Below are positions 11,560 through 24,610 of a stretch of 64,000 nt of DNA, piece by piece. The stretch comes from Trichaptum fuscoviolaceum (Eukaryota; Basidiomycota; Agaricomycetes; Hymenochaetales; Trichaptaceae): the NCBI GenBank assembly GCA_910574455.1, contig CAJSYZ010000003.1:744001-808000 (forward strand). Direction: 5' to 3'. The notes below the pieces were generated by a model. It worked only from the letters and a program-made list of their open reading frames with translations. It was not told the origin of the DNA and searched no databases. Numbering within the stretch: the first letter of the stretch is position 1; each line of letters begins with the position of its first letter. The position numbers and the translations under genes were made by a program.

Positions 11560-14500
11560 CAATAGAAACGGAATGTGGAGAGCGGCACGTACTTAAGACT
11601 CAGAGGAGAGTGTCGAACACGCTCAAGGCGAACTGACCAGCGACGATATGAGATTTGACGTGCAGGAAAGCAGGAAGGAGACATGGGGGGTATGACAGAT
11701 GAGACCGGGCGCTGTGTGATATGTAAAACGTGGCAATGGCGAGATAGATAGAGTTTGATACCAACAGCGGGAGGCGTGAAGAAAAATCGCATGTCGTATG
11801 GTTGCAGGTACCTCTCGTAAGTTCATTTGCTTTTCCGTGGCATGAAAAGGTGCTGTACTTTCTCGAAATCTGACGTGAAAATGCGCTCAGTGTCATAAGC
11901 GTCCGGTGACCGTACGAGAGTCTAGAACAGATTGTTTGTTGAAAGGATAGCCATACTTCAGTAGTTGGTAAGGAATGCATGAAAAGGAGGGCGTCAACTG
12001 CATTTCTCTTATTTCTTGAACGGTGATGAGCGACGGAGGAAGAAAAGCGTTGTGGTGTGGGGCTTCCGGGCAATAAACAAATGTATCCCAATTTGAATCG
12101 GCGACTCGAAAATAGCCGGTCCGGGTGCGCTTTTCGTCTACATATTTGCTGCAACGTCTGTGATAATGGCCGGGTCGCCTTGCTACGGATGCTGTGAAGG
12201 TGTGCTTAAACAGTGGGCTGTTTTGAGGCTCTGTCGGTGCGGAGTTCCTTTCATGGAGCGAATTCACTCAACTTTCTCGCGACTCCTTCATTCATTCTCA
12301 AAGCCTCCTTCCTGCCCTTTCTCAAGCAATCTTCGCTGCATGCTTTATTCCAATGTGCGACGCAAACAAGACCAGTGGTGCAATTTCGCGTGAACTAGCA
12401 TCCGAAGGAGGGCAGAGGGGTGAAAACGCATGATGAGAAGTTAATGTTGGGCGACATAGCGAGAGAGATTTAGGTACGCACATATGTTCCCAGTGTGTCA
12501 CTCGTTCCACCAGTCTCTCTCTCTTCCTTTCCACTTATACCCTCCACGAATATGCCTGAGGGTGTTATCCTGTTCCTCCCTTTCAGAATCGCATTCTTCG
12601 TCCTGGCATTCGCAGAATCATGACCGACTCTTACTCCCTCCGGCCCCTCGCCTCGCGTACCAGAATGCAATCCCTAAGAGCTCGTGCGACCCATTAAAGC
12701 GCTCGTCTCATGCTGCATATGTGGCGTCGCCGTCTGCGTAATCCTTCGCACATCCAGCCTCTTACTCGTGCATTATCCTCTGTTTGCGTGCCCCAGCTTA
12801 TCCATCTATAATCTCCAGTCGGACCCATCGCAAAGCGCCTCAATTGCGGTGTAGCCCCTTACTTGCATTTTCCTTACCTTGCATGGTGCTTGCTCCGCAG
12901 TTCTCTGACGGCTGGGTAACGTGAAGATCGGATAGGCGCGCTGAGCCTCGATGAGGATGGTGTGCCGTCACAGGAAAGGTGGTTTGAAGAAGGAAGGAAA
13001 TATAGTTCTAAAGGATGTAGAAGAAGAGGAGGAGATGGTGAGCCTGGAGGAAGAGACTGTCGCTTGATTCTTCCATCAGGCAACCCGCCAAACCAGTTTG
13101 TCCGTATCCTTGCACCAGCATCTCGTACTCGGCTCGGACGTCAACACTGGTAACGGAAGGCATTTGTTGTTGGCTGAGACCTTGACGTCGTGTCCTTGTG
13201 GCTTCCACATTGTATGTCTTTGTGTCTTCCGTGGAGATGAAAAGGTGCTTCGCCCGAGCCTGTGTATGTGTTTCCTCGCGAAAGTGAGCCCTCAGCATCC
13301 GTTCAGCTTCCGGTCGTCGTGGACACAGTTCAAAGCTCGCTGTACCTATAAGAGATGCTCGTATGGACAATGAGGGTGCATAGAGGTGAGAGTCGAAGAC
13401 AAACTTCGGGGGAAGAAATGCGTTCCGACTTGCGACTCGGAGTCCGGCACTCGGCAAGTCAAGCGATAGCCGATACTTTCGCAATGGCAACCTCCGGAAT
13501 ATGACGAGATTCTTGTCGCTGGCGACTCAGAGAATAACCGGCCCGTCGCGCTTCCCTGTTCAACAGCAATCAACGATCCGCACCTTCACTCACGTTTACA
13601 AATGCTTTGACTCTCTTTCACCCTGCTATGCAAACAAAGACACTCTTGCATCTTCGCGTTAACTACACACCGAAGGGGAGAAAAACCTCGAAAGAGCGCG
13701 ATGTGGAAGTTAATGTTATGCGACATGATGGATGAGATGAGGGTGCGCACCGTCATTGAGGAACGTTGCTTTTAGCTGAGGTGTGTATACCGCTTTTTGT
13801 GTCCTATCATTATCGACTAACATCTTATTAACGTTAAGCTAGGAGGCCTGGATAAGCCACTGTCGCTAGCTCCTAAATTCATCTGTCTCGCCCAATCTGC
13901 GTAGCAGATCATCGCGGAATGACGTGTCGATGCTTATCTAGCCTTTTACTTCCGCCACCATTCCGTGACGGCATAGCAAAACCTCATTCCCTACGAGCAC
14001 GCTTCAAAGCAATCACCTTATTCTGTGTATGGGGCGTCGTCCTCCGTACCATCCCTCGCAAATTCGACCTCTTGCTCGCATACCATCCCGCCCCGACTTC
14101 AAACCTAAAGCGCTTCATTCTCTATATCTCCATTCACTTGCAACTCTCCCCTTCTCTGCCTTTGGCGCGAACCCTGCGACTCATTGTTAATTGGTCGTCG
14201 TGAAGCTAGGTTACCCGGTCTTGAGGGAAGGAAGTCTGACATCTAGAGGACAGAGAAGGGATGGAGGTGCTACCCGAGAGAGAGCATGGGCAAGAAGGCT
14301 GGCGAGGCTGGGGGTGCTGAATGATCTGAGGTGGAGTAAAATTTGGTGGAGGTACGCAAAGTTTGTCGATGTTAGCTAATACGTAGCATCGGACTGACCT
14401 CTCTTCAAACACCAGTTTCAAACAACAATCATATCCTTAGTCCTCTACCAGTTCTATATATTGTCATCCCACCAAAATACCGTAATTTCCTCGAGTTGGC

Positions 14501-15990
14501 GAGGGACACGAAGGTGGCTGGTGCAAGTAACGTCATGGTCAACGTCCTCGAGTTGGTACTACACTTGCACCTTCTGCCTCAACTATGTCATCCGTGCACG
14601 CAATCGAGGATGTTATGGAATCCCTCTAGCCACCAGGCTTTCCCGCAATTACGACTGACCAATATTACTTGCCTTTTAACTCGCGGATGCTTGCTCTGAA
14701 TACTTCGCGTACGCTCCCGGATCTTGCGCAACTCTTGAAAGTCACCATCTTTCCTCGCATGGGCCTCGGCATCATATTTCGATCAAACCCCTTGCTCGTC
14801 AAACTACCATCATACCTCGGTCCATTGAATCCGGATCTCCAAGGCAAAGCGTCTTGATCGCACTACAACCTTTCCAAGGCAATGGACACTGCCCTGCTAA
14901 GGTCGTAGTGAAAGCCAAAGAAGACGAAGGCGATGCCGGTGAGGTCAACGTGTTTACAGTTGGAAAGGGACAGTTGGACGCTTTTCATATGAGACTAAGA
15001 AGAGAAAAAAGCATCGGAATATACATCTTTCTCTTCAAGAATCCCATAAAAGTCGATCTCTAACGAGCTGAAGGCTTTACAGTTGGCACCATCTCTTCTT
15101 GCTCCCCCTCTATCTGCCTTGTCGACCTTACTTTCTCAAGCAGCCTTCCTGTGGAGTCCCGCATCAGCTGATAGCGTCGCAATCGGACAATGGGTACAGG
15201 CAGGCGCATCTTGACCAGCATACACTCAAGTAAGAAACCTTGTCCGCATCCCCGTACAAAGCATCTAACCTTCGTCTTCACCTTCCATGTCCGGAACCCT
15301 ACAAAGACCATTGGTATCCCCTGACCCAGATCCGTGCCGAGCTGTCGTTCACTAGCACTTCTCGACTTCGATGGAATAACCTAATTATTTGGCTATTCCA
15401 GTCATGTATCTAACTCATTAATGCATTGGCATAACACCCTCTTTGGATTCAAGCTGTACAAGTAGGCGTAAAAATAAATGAGAACCAGCCGTTCGACTCA
15501 AAATCACAATTAGCAAATCACATGCCTTGCAGACAGAAAGACAGCAAACAGGGCCACGCGAGCTCACGCGATGCATTCGACTCCCGAGTCCAGATGCGTA
15601 CCGAACTCCTGTGTCATGAGGCGCGTAGATAGCAGATATTTCATGAGAAACAAGAACGACTCGCGAATGACTTAGCAGATGTCGCGCTGCGCGCAGAAAA
15701 GAGTTGAAGGTTCTCAAAAAGAGAACTCTGTTGTACGTCGCAATGGTGGCAGAGAGGGAAAATAAGAGAAATATACATCCAATCCATCTGCAAGATTCCA
15801 AGGACATGCGAGATCAATATCTGACGCTCCGACATCATTCAAGAATATTCGGTGGTTCAAGATTTAAATAACCTGAAATATGAACAAAGACTGATTACAT
15901 AGTAGGTGTCGACAAGAAAAGCATCATTATAAGCAAATGGAGCAAAGCCCTTCGTACAGCAGCTTTCTACTTGGCGCCGTTCTGTGCGTA
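11560..15990. repeat. Unit 2 duplicated flank, no supportable gene
   Basis: Second copy of the flank, between the 5' end of copy 2 and the 3' end of copy 3. One minus-strand frame (13,008-13,490) looks long, but its counterpart in unit 1 stops after 100 codons and it is broken in unit 4. A plus-strand frame at 14,854-15,063 (GKGQLDAFHMRLRR) has a counterpart at 5,752-5,934, but substitutions between the two are not biased to third positions. Confidence 0.7.
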
Positions 15991-16055
15991 TGAATCTCAG
16001 ATAGTTGACCTCGATGAATCAATAACTCGGCATACCCTTTCCACGACGTATGACA

Positions 16056-19000
16056 TCACTCTCCCAGTTCTTCCTCGCTCTCGTTCTCCAGTATGGACGT
16101 GATTTCCTCAGTCCCATTGAGCGTAGCAACTCCCATTTCTATCACATGAGTGCTTGGAAGCAAGTTCGGATCTGCAGTCGTAGATCCAACCGTTACTGCG
16201 CTTGGTGATGCAGTCGACGGAAGGTGTTCATCAAGAGGAGGAGCAGGGTGGTCTAGCTGGCCTGAGCTATCCGGTTTGACCTCCATCTGTGTTGAAGGCA
16301 AATGTTCCGCGTCTTCATGAAGGGAAGCGGGCTGGCTTGATTGGGTCGGAATGGCCTGAGTGGATGTGGTGTTGACTTGGTCTTGCTCAACGACTTCTGA
16401 TCCTAGAGGTAGAGAATCAATGTTGGCATGCTCTGCCGTCGCCTCGTGATGCAGTTCCTCCCGAATCTTCCTGCGTGCTTTTTCGAGTTCATCATTCCAT
16501 GCGGGGAATACTACATCGTGGAATTTCTTCCTGAGGTCCGGGTAACCCCACAGAAATAACCCGCTATAACGCTTTGCATCTCCTTCACCCCGCATACTAA
16601 TGCATGTTAGAATGCTCTTTATGATAAAATGGTCGGGTGCTTACATCCAATTTTTCCTACGTTTGAAGTTGGACATGACCCAATCGGCAGTTTCATCGTT
16701 GAAGGTTGTCAGCAGAGCTTCACGAAACTTGTTTTCGGCGTTCTTGGCAAGGTTTTCCGCTTGGGTTTCCTCTGGCCCCTCAGCTTTCTCATGTCGCTCT
16801 TCTCCTCCAGATTCAATGTCTCCTTCTGCCCTTCCCGCAGGGCAACATGCGCATATATGCACCCGGACAAAATGACTGAGGTTGTAAAGTGCCTTCTTTG
16901 TCACCAGCCAGCCCTTCTTGATCGGATATACGATGAAGCGGATTATTTTCAAAAGAAGGTATGGTTCTGGCCAGTCACAGCTCCGGGAAAAGCGGTAGTT
17001 TAGACGCGCTACGCGGTTATCAATCCCGAATGCCCTATTCCGAGATGTCAGTACGAATATGAGCGGTGATAGGGCTACTCAAAGCACCAAAATATGTTTC
17101 GTTGCAGATGCAACTTCTTGTCACGGTATTCCCGCCGTGGGTGTCGAATCCATATCCAAACTTGCAGATTTTTGGTCCATTTCCAAGCTTTGCCGCACCA
17201 TTTCCACACTCGCAGATCTTCAATCCACTGCAATGCCTTCCCAATCCATTTAGCCAAGACTGATTCACGCTTGAGTTGATATATAAACCATAGCGTAACT
17301 GCAAACAAGCACATGCCATGCAGTCCAGTGAGGATACTTGTCGCGAAAGAGACGAAATGTGGCTGGCAAAATGTCAGTTCTGTGGAAATCTCAGAGTACA
17401 TGATGCCGCACCTGGAGAGACAGATATGCGAATAGGTTCAATCCAAGGACAAAAGCAACAGCCGCAATGATCAGGAACAACATGGGCGCTTTGTCGAACC
17501 ACATGTGAATGAGTCGTGGGGGGACACACGAGTCGTAGCTTTAAGAGAAATCAATCAACCATCGGCAGAATAAAGATAGAAGTTTTACACACATCGAAGA
17601 CTTCCTCCATGTTAAACCTAGCAAGCTACTCACACCCGAGGACACGCTAAAGACCAACGACAAGAACCAGAACAGGTTGACCACACCTCTCAAGGAATTA
17701 GATGGCACCGCATCCGTCGCCGCATACGTGAACTGGAGCGTAGTCGCTGTCACGCTAGAGAAGAAGGTGGCGATCGTAGTTAAGTTGACATAGCGCGTTG
17801 TATCTCTCTCCATCTGGTCAACAAGGAACTTTGGAAGGGCTAGCTTTAAGTTAGATCGGGTATGGACGTAACGAATGGCAAGATACTTACCCTCCTTTCC
17901 GAACGTCTTTAGCTCTTCAGCTACATTTCCGACATCGATTTGAGGAAGTTTGTCTTCCGACGCTTTTGTTTCGTTCACCGCGTCGCTCACGCCAACCATT
18001 GTGGAATTCAAGCCGAAGAAAAGCTCATTGAAAATGTAGTCCAGGAAACGATCTGGACGGAGAGATATACTAACTGCATCTGAGTTGTCAGAATTTGTTT
18101 TCCCGAGAGGTAGATGCCAAGCCATACCTAACAATCTCGGCATTCCATCCTTCATGTCAAATATGTTAGTTTCTAGTCTCCGAGATAACCCGAAGTTTCA
18201 GAACTCACCCGGATGCAAGCCGCCCATTTCCTGACTTTACGAAAATAGAACGCATGTTTCTGGTGGTAAAGACTTTCCTGAAATCCATTAACAGCAGAAT
18301 GTAGTTTCGCGAAGGAAACTATTACAGCCAAGACGTTTTTCTGATGCTCTAAAACACTAGTTAGTTCCTTGTTCAAACCATAAGAGATTACGCACCGTCA
18401 GGTCCGACAGTCAAAACTCGCTCAATACACTTGACGGGTTCAACAAGCGCGCCCCGAAGTATCCCGGAAGCCGTGATAACCGCACCGTCACCTCCGATAA
18501 TGCGGTAGTGTTCAATGAGATGATCAAGCTATTTTCATTGTTAGCAGTAGCTTTCAATATTGATGAGCAAGTGTTGACCTCTTCCTGCATTTGAATGCAT
18601 GATCTAGAACAAGTTTAATTAGTTACTTTGCCATAGACAGGGATTAGCATACAAATCGTACTTCCTATGTGTTGTGAGATGCTTCCGAAATCGTGAAATC
18701 TTCTCTTCTTCCAGGCAGACAACTGCGGGCACTTCGGATGGGAGAACTCGATTTATGTATTCTTGACACTGCTTCTCGAAGACTTCTATCTTCCGCGTAG
18801 CCAGCCACTCATTAATGGCTTCGGAGCAGTCTAGATCGTAGCAATAGGACCAGGGTAGATAAAACTTCAAGCGCATTGGACTACTTACATTTCTCTTCGT
18901 AAATCGTTAGTGCTTCGACAACTCCACCCATCGCCGTTTCCAAGTCGGAGAAGAGTTCGTCGTATATGAATTTCAAGCATTCGAGATATATACTTCTCCG

Positions 19001-20380
19001 CATGAGGGCGGCTGCGCAACGCATCAGTAGAGAACAAGCTGTGGATCGAAAGCCTTTTATCCTTACCGTCAATTCTCTTAAGTCCGTTCTTGTATAAAGA
19101 ATTAATCCTTTGCATTTTCCATAGATACTCTGAACCCACACTAGCGGTTCTATTCCATTGCTCGAGCTTATCAGGATAAAGTGCATCTCCTTCATGCGTA
19201 CTCCAAGCGACGTCAGAAATTATGTCCCAAAGCCTGAAGAAAGATTGTCTAACTTCGACCATCGCAGCCGGTCTCCCTAAGCCTTCATTATTCATACAAG
19301 ATCTTCGCCTAAACATTGGACTACATACCACTGGGAGCCACGTCGAAGGCCTTCTCCAGAGATTGTACAGGTTCAAGCAATTCGTTCCGCAGTTTTCCTG
19401 CCCCTTCAATTACATCTTTGTCGTCACCGACAATTCGCAAGTGCGCAATGAAGCAACCCAACTGTTATTGGTCGGTCAGAGAATAATTGTACAAGAAGAG
19501 TCCCATACGTACCTCCACCTGCATCTTCTTACACTCGCTTAAACGGAAGACAGTGTTGGAGCCTATTTGATGAGGTAGAGATAGTATAATAAGTACCTTT
19601 TGTGTTTCGCGCATCTGGCTCTGTATCTTGAAATCGTTTCGTCGTCTGGCCATTTGTCTACTTACGTATCTGAACCATCATAGTTCACATCATCAAAGCC
19701 ACATCCTTACTCACCCTTGTTATCTCTCTCTTCGTTTCTCGTATCGGTGTTGAGACGTTCCTGGGTAAAAGGGTCTGCTTCCAGTGATGAATTCTCGTCT
19801 ACATATTTATTTGAGTCATCGCGGTCGCCATTATGAAAGATGCATTATTACTCACTCTCATGTGCAGCATCTGGGCCTGCCGTATCAGTAGTTAGAGGTG
19901 CCTGTTTAGCAGCGTCTGCTAGTTGTGTTAAGCCATCGCTTTGATGTGGGACTTCAATAAGTGTCGCAGCTGTTTCCGCGTCAGAAAGGATTCACGCAGA
20001 AGTTGATGGTAAGTGAAATTGTCACTCACGCTTTTCTTGATTTGCCTTCTGGTGCATAAGGTCTCGTATCTCCTTTACGACAATAAGTATATCGCTCAGC
20101 GTGTCAGTCGGTAATGGCGTTGACGTGGCGCCTAGACACGATCAATATCGCAACAACATAGGTAGCTGATAATTGCGAACCTATTCCTTGATCTGTGAAA
20201 CAGCGTCAGCTGAAGTCTGTGACTCGAGATACGAAGGGACAAACCAGACATATCTCTCACAGCGAGCAGAATGATATGGAAGTGGGAGGAAAGAGAGTCA
20301 TCAGTGAAGAGGCTGGACCCCTTCATAGCAAATGCGAACACCATGAGGCAGCCAGCGCCAATCAAGACGAAGTTTGACAC
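16056..20380 (-). CDS. Membrane protein family copy 3 (complete, more diverged)
   Basis: Same exon chain as copy 2: 12-nt exon 20,181-20,192, 25-nt exons 19,513-19,537 and 18,579-18,603, 22-nt exons 19,067-19,088 and 18,128-18,149, all with usable splice sites. Module 1 is close to the other copies (IAHLRIVGDDKDVIE, YLECLKFIYDELFSDLE). Module 2 is strikingly different (LDHLIEHYRIIGGDGAVITA, then FLDYIFNELFFGLNSTM). The four-segment membrane domain is almost unchanged. The heptad helix is degenerate, with Trp-rich but less regular spacing (KALQWIEDLRVWKW). The acidic tail ends EEELGE. I saw no internal stop in the inferred exons. The anchor exon contains two in-frame Met codons (GCLMVFAFAMKG). 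Function unknown. Confidence 0.8.
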
Positions 20381-20559
20381 CTTAAATAGAAGGTCGAATG
20401 CCGATTAGCGCTGGTCCAATAAATATTCCAAACTTGCAGGCTTAGAGCATGCACGAACCTCTCCTTGCGTTATCTGTGAGGTCCGAACACAAAGTCGTCG
20501 AGGTGTCTTGTGCCTAGCGGTAGGACTCGGAACAGTAACGTCATAGTGGTTCAGGGCTT

Positions 20560-22300
20560 AATCCGCACATTTTAATAACCTGACAATCCATACAGTACCT
20601 CGTGCCTAAAGTTGTAACGACAGATCGAACGTTCTCCAAGGAATGCAATTTACATGAGATACGGACCCGGAGACGGTGTAAGATGCTAGAGAAAGCAAGA
20701 CCCGACGAAGCAATAGCAACTGAGTGTCGAGAACGTCAGTCTTTGCAAAAGAGCGGTACGAGCTTAAAATTCAGCAGAAAGTGTCGACGACTTTCAAGGA
20801 CCTTTGAACAGTGGTGATATCGAGATTTGGTGTGCAGGAAAGGGGGAGAGAGACGTGGGGGATAATAACTGATGAGACCGGGCATGTAAGACATACGTGG
20901 CAGCGGCGAGATAGTCAGAGTTTGATACCAACAGCGGAAGGCGTATAAGATTTCGCATGCTATATCATTGAAATTAGCTATAGGAAGTTCATTTGATCTT
21001 CCGTCGCCACTGAGTAGTCTGTCCTAGCTGGAAATCTGACGTGAAGATATGCTCAGTGACATAAGTGTCCGGTGAACATACGAAAGTCTAGAATAGATTT
21101 GTTGATGAAAGGAAAACCTTACTTCAGTACTTGGTGAGGAATGCATAAATAAGAGAGCGCTAACTGCATTTCTCATTGAACGGTGATGAGTGACAGAGGA
21201 AGAAAAGCGAGGCGGTTACTGGAGCGCGGCCTCCGGGCAAAAATTTGCATCCGGTAATCGGCAATTTGGAAAGTAGCCGGCACTCCGAGTCGGCCCAGTT
21301 GCTGCCACTTTCACAACTTCGCGAGAATGACTACCTCGTATTAATATGTCCATGGGTATCGCGCAGGTGTGATGCTGTTTCTTGAAGGCCGATTAGACAA
21401 TGGTCCGCAAAGAAGTTGGGATGTATTGCGCTCGGTGCAGAGTTCCTTTCATGGAGCAACTCCATCATCCGTCCCAAATGCCTCCTTCCTTTCCTTCCTC
21501 ATCTACAAAACGTATATGCATCATTCTACCGTATGAAGCAAACAAGAGCACTGGTGCACTTTTGCGTGGACTACATTCCGAAGGAGGGCAGCGCCAGTTG
21601 GGAAGTTAATGTTGGGCGACATGACGGGAGTGATTTGGGTGCGCAAATATGCGGAGGATGGTGCAATGAACTGAGGTGCGTTTCACAACTTTTTATGTCC
21701 TTTACACATCGACTGACATCTTATCAGTGTATGACCAGGGAGGCCACTGTCATTCATTTCAAATCTCTTCTGTTCCGCCCATCATACCAGCGTGTCACTC
21801 CTTCCATCTACAACCCGCTCTTTCGTTTCACTTATACCCTCCACAGATATACGCAAGGGTGCTTTCCTGTTCCTCCCTTCTAGAATTGCATTCTTCATCC
21901 TGACATTCCGCAGAATCACGGTCGACGCTTACTCCTGCCGGCCCCTCGCGTCGCTTCCCAGAACGCATTCTCTTCGAGTTCATACAGCCCTTCATTCTGC
22001 GCATGTGGCGTCGCAGTCTTGCTCGTGCATTGTCCTCTATTTTCGTGCCTTTTTTCGCAATTGCAACCTCCAGAATATGACGAAGCTCACTGTGCTCAGA
22101 TGTCTTTTCGTGTTCCGGAGATTGGTTCTTCCACTTATATCTGATTTTTTCCTTCAACATTCGCCGTGATCGACGGCAAATTTTGAGACGATGATAGAGT
22201 ACGCATGCTGACCAGATGGAATCGTGGTATGAGTACATGGTGGAATAATGGGCAGACCCGTTAGGAGTTAATGGTGAGTAGTATCAGCTACCGTGTTGTC
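20560..22300. repeat. Unit 3 duplicated flank with internal deletion
   Basis: Flank of copy 3, more diverged than units 1 and 2. It lacks about 680 bp present in the other units (equivalent to about 12,800-13,480), with the join near 22,050. Because units 1, 2 and 4 all carry that piece, deletion in unit 3 is simpler than insertion elsewhere. No gene is supported. Confidence 0.55.
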
Positions 22301-22439
22301 ATGCTCGGCTTTCTGACGTTCGGTGCCATTGTCCCCGACTGCCGACACGCTCACTAAGACGCAGGTTGGTACCGCAGGCAGCACCTCTTGCCCAACCAAA
22401 ACATATCTGGATTGAGATCTACAGTCGGTTCTCAGTACA

Positions 22440-24610
22440 TGGGCGAGTCTGATGAAGAACAGTCTTTCCTTCCCTTCCACCTTCCTTTCCAACACCCACC
22501 ATCTCGTTCCGTACACATTGAGCCGGCGCACAGACATCCTTATTAACCTTCCTCCGTTGTTCCATCTCTTTCCTATCGGAAGCACTTTCTTGCGAGTCAT
22601 CGTCCCCATTGGCGTAACGCAGCGCCACGCTCGTGCACGTTCGTGTCTACATCACACCGAAGGAGAAGAATTAGTCTAAAGCGCGAGACAAAGAAGTTGA
22701 GATTGTCCAGCATGATGATAGAGTCGTTAGAGGAGGAAGGAAAGAAGCTACATGGGAACGCACATGTCTTGAGGGGGGTGTAATTTATCGAGGTGCGCTC
22801 ACCACTTCTTCTATCCTATCGACACCGACTGGCTTTCATCAACAAAGTGCGACTGAAGATCACAAAAGCCACTGTCTCAAAATGTCATCCTTCGTGTGGT
22901 ACAATCTGCCCAGCATCCCCTAGCGAATTAAGCGCCCATTCGTGTCATCTTTCCATCTACCCTCATTTCCTTTGTCCGGCCTATGATCTTCACGGATGCA
23001 CGCAAAGGAACCGCCGAATCATTTCTGCTCCTCCCTCTTCAAGCTTGTTTCCTTCGTCTTGATTGTGCAATCATGATTGGATATGAAGATTCCTTGTGTT
23101 TTTTTACTTCTTTCCTTTCGCAACGCGTCCAAGAACGGCTGTACGAAAAGGCCGCCTACAAGTGCCGCCGCTGCCGCATGCAGTAGGCGGCACTTTCTAT
23201 ACAGGACCGCATGCAGTACTAGTAGGCGTAGGCGGTCATTGTACAAAGTGCCGCCTACGGTCTCGTAAGTGACCGGGGGCAAGAGCCCCGATAATATCTC
23301 AGATCTATCGAAGACCAAATAAATGTCACGAGATTATGGTCAGGGTCACTCTTTAGTAAATATATTCTCATACAATTTGCTTAAGTCAATATTGGGTGTA
23401 TTAAGTTAGTTGAAAGTATGATATTAAGTGTTGTTAAGTTAAAATCAGGACAAATATACTGTGTGACTTGGTGTCCGAGAACAGCCTGAGGGGACAAGCG
23501 GACAACTTGAAGGATTACCGAAAACCGGGTAACGGGCATTGATAAGTTTTACGAAGACATGTGCCATTTTGGTCTCTATTTCTCGTAGTTAATTATCATT
23601 TATTTTATATCTTATTAGTACATTACAATAGACGGTACTGTGATTGTTTTATATCTAAACCACTTCTGCTATGCAAGTAATCATATTGTCGTATGCAAGA
23701 TCTACAATTTGATGAGTGGCTGTGGGAAACTGAATGCATGGCTGTGTTTGTACCTGAGTCTAGTACGCTTTGGGAAGGTTCGGGACCCCGTTGCAACTCT
23801 GCATGCGGCTTGACTGCAGTCTTCAAGCCTGTATGCGGCAGTGTATGCGGCAGTTTTGACAGGTAGGCGGCACTGCATGCGGTAGTTTTGACAGGTAGGC
23901 GGCACTGCATGCGGCAGTTTTGACAGCTGTGGCACATGCAATGACTTCATTAATTTCTACAGTATTTTATCTTATTTATCATTGGTTCCGTGTCTGCAGT
24001 CTTGCATGCGGCAGCGGCGATACTTGTAGGCGGCTGCATGCGGCAGCGGCGGCACTTGTAGGCGGCCTTTTCGTCAGGCCGGTCCAAGAACGCGCCGAAT
24101 GTTCTGACTCCAAACTCTCACTCTCCTTCAAATCTCTCAACTCTCCCGGCATTCCTGACGTCATCCTCCGCGCCGTTATTCGCAACCTCTCCTGCTCGTC
24201 CACATCCGCTAGATGCTCGCGTCCACACATCCAACCGCAATCTCCAGTCCAATCCACAGTAAAGAGCGTTAATCGTAGTGTTGGAAGTTTGTCTACCTTG
24301 CTTGGCCAAGCTTTGCGATTATCTAGCAGCCGAGCGACCCGAAGCTAGACTAAGCAATGCGGCTCGAGGCGCTGACGTACCATCACCGGCAGCTGGTTCT
24401 GGGAAGGAAGGAAGGAAGTCTGATAAGAGGGTGGGGAGGAGACGGAGGAGCCACTGAGTGAGAGGATGGAGAGCTTGAGGAAGAGTGAGCGTCACTCGAA
24501 TATTCCGTCAATGAAGGCCGTTCGTAAGTCACATCTCTCTTAATCATAGCGAGATCTTCACTGATACTGTTTTCCATATAACTCCGGTAGAATACCTGCA
24601 CCAGTGTTCG
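22440..24610. repeat. Diverged flank-type repeat block A (interrupted by a transposon)
   Basis: Matches 25,330-26,640 as a direct, diverged duplicate (similar T/C-rich stretches, and a shared block around the motif CTTGGCCAAGCTTTGCGATT and its counterpart at 26,247). It is also distantly related to the outer half of the 9.15-kb unit flank. A 946-bp TIR element interrupts it at 23,136-24,081. No gene is supported. Confidence 0.55.
23136..24081. mobile_element. 946-bp non-autonomous TIR element, MULE-like
   Basis: The ends are 48-bp inverted repeats (23,136-23,183 and 24,034-24,081) differing at three positions. The element is flanked by a perfect 9-bp direct repeat GTCCAAGAA at 23,127-23,135 and 24,082-24,090. 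The homologous block at about 26,010 lacks it. Inside, the motif TGCATGCGGCAG and its neighbour GTAGGCGGCAC recur near both ends as subterminal repeats. No open frame resembles a transposase. A 9-bp duplication fits Mutator-like elements; other superfamilies with 8-10-bp duplications are not excluded. Confidence 0.8.

Noticed and set aside
13008..13490. 160-codon minus-strand frame in the unit 2 flank (and 100-codon counterpart at 4,039-4,341)
   Set aside because: The counterpart stops early and the frame is broken in unit 4; no motif, and similarity is explained by DNA duplication.
14854..15063. Plus-strand frame with GKGQLDAFHMRLRR, also at 5,752-5,934
   Set aside because: Differences between copies are not concentrated at third positions and flanking frame is not conserved.
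22268..22609. Minus-strand frame resembling 57,227-57,448
   Set aside because: Two different frames are about equally conserved between the copies, so neither is supported as coding.
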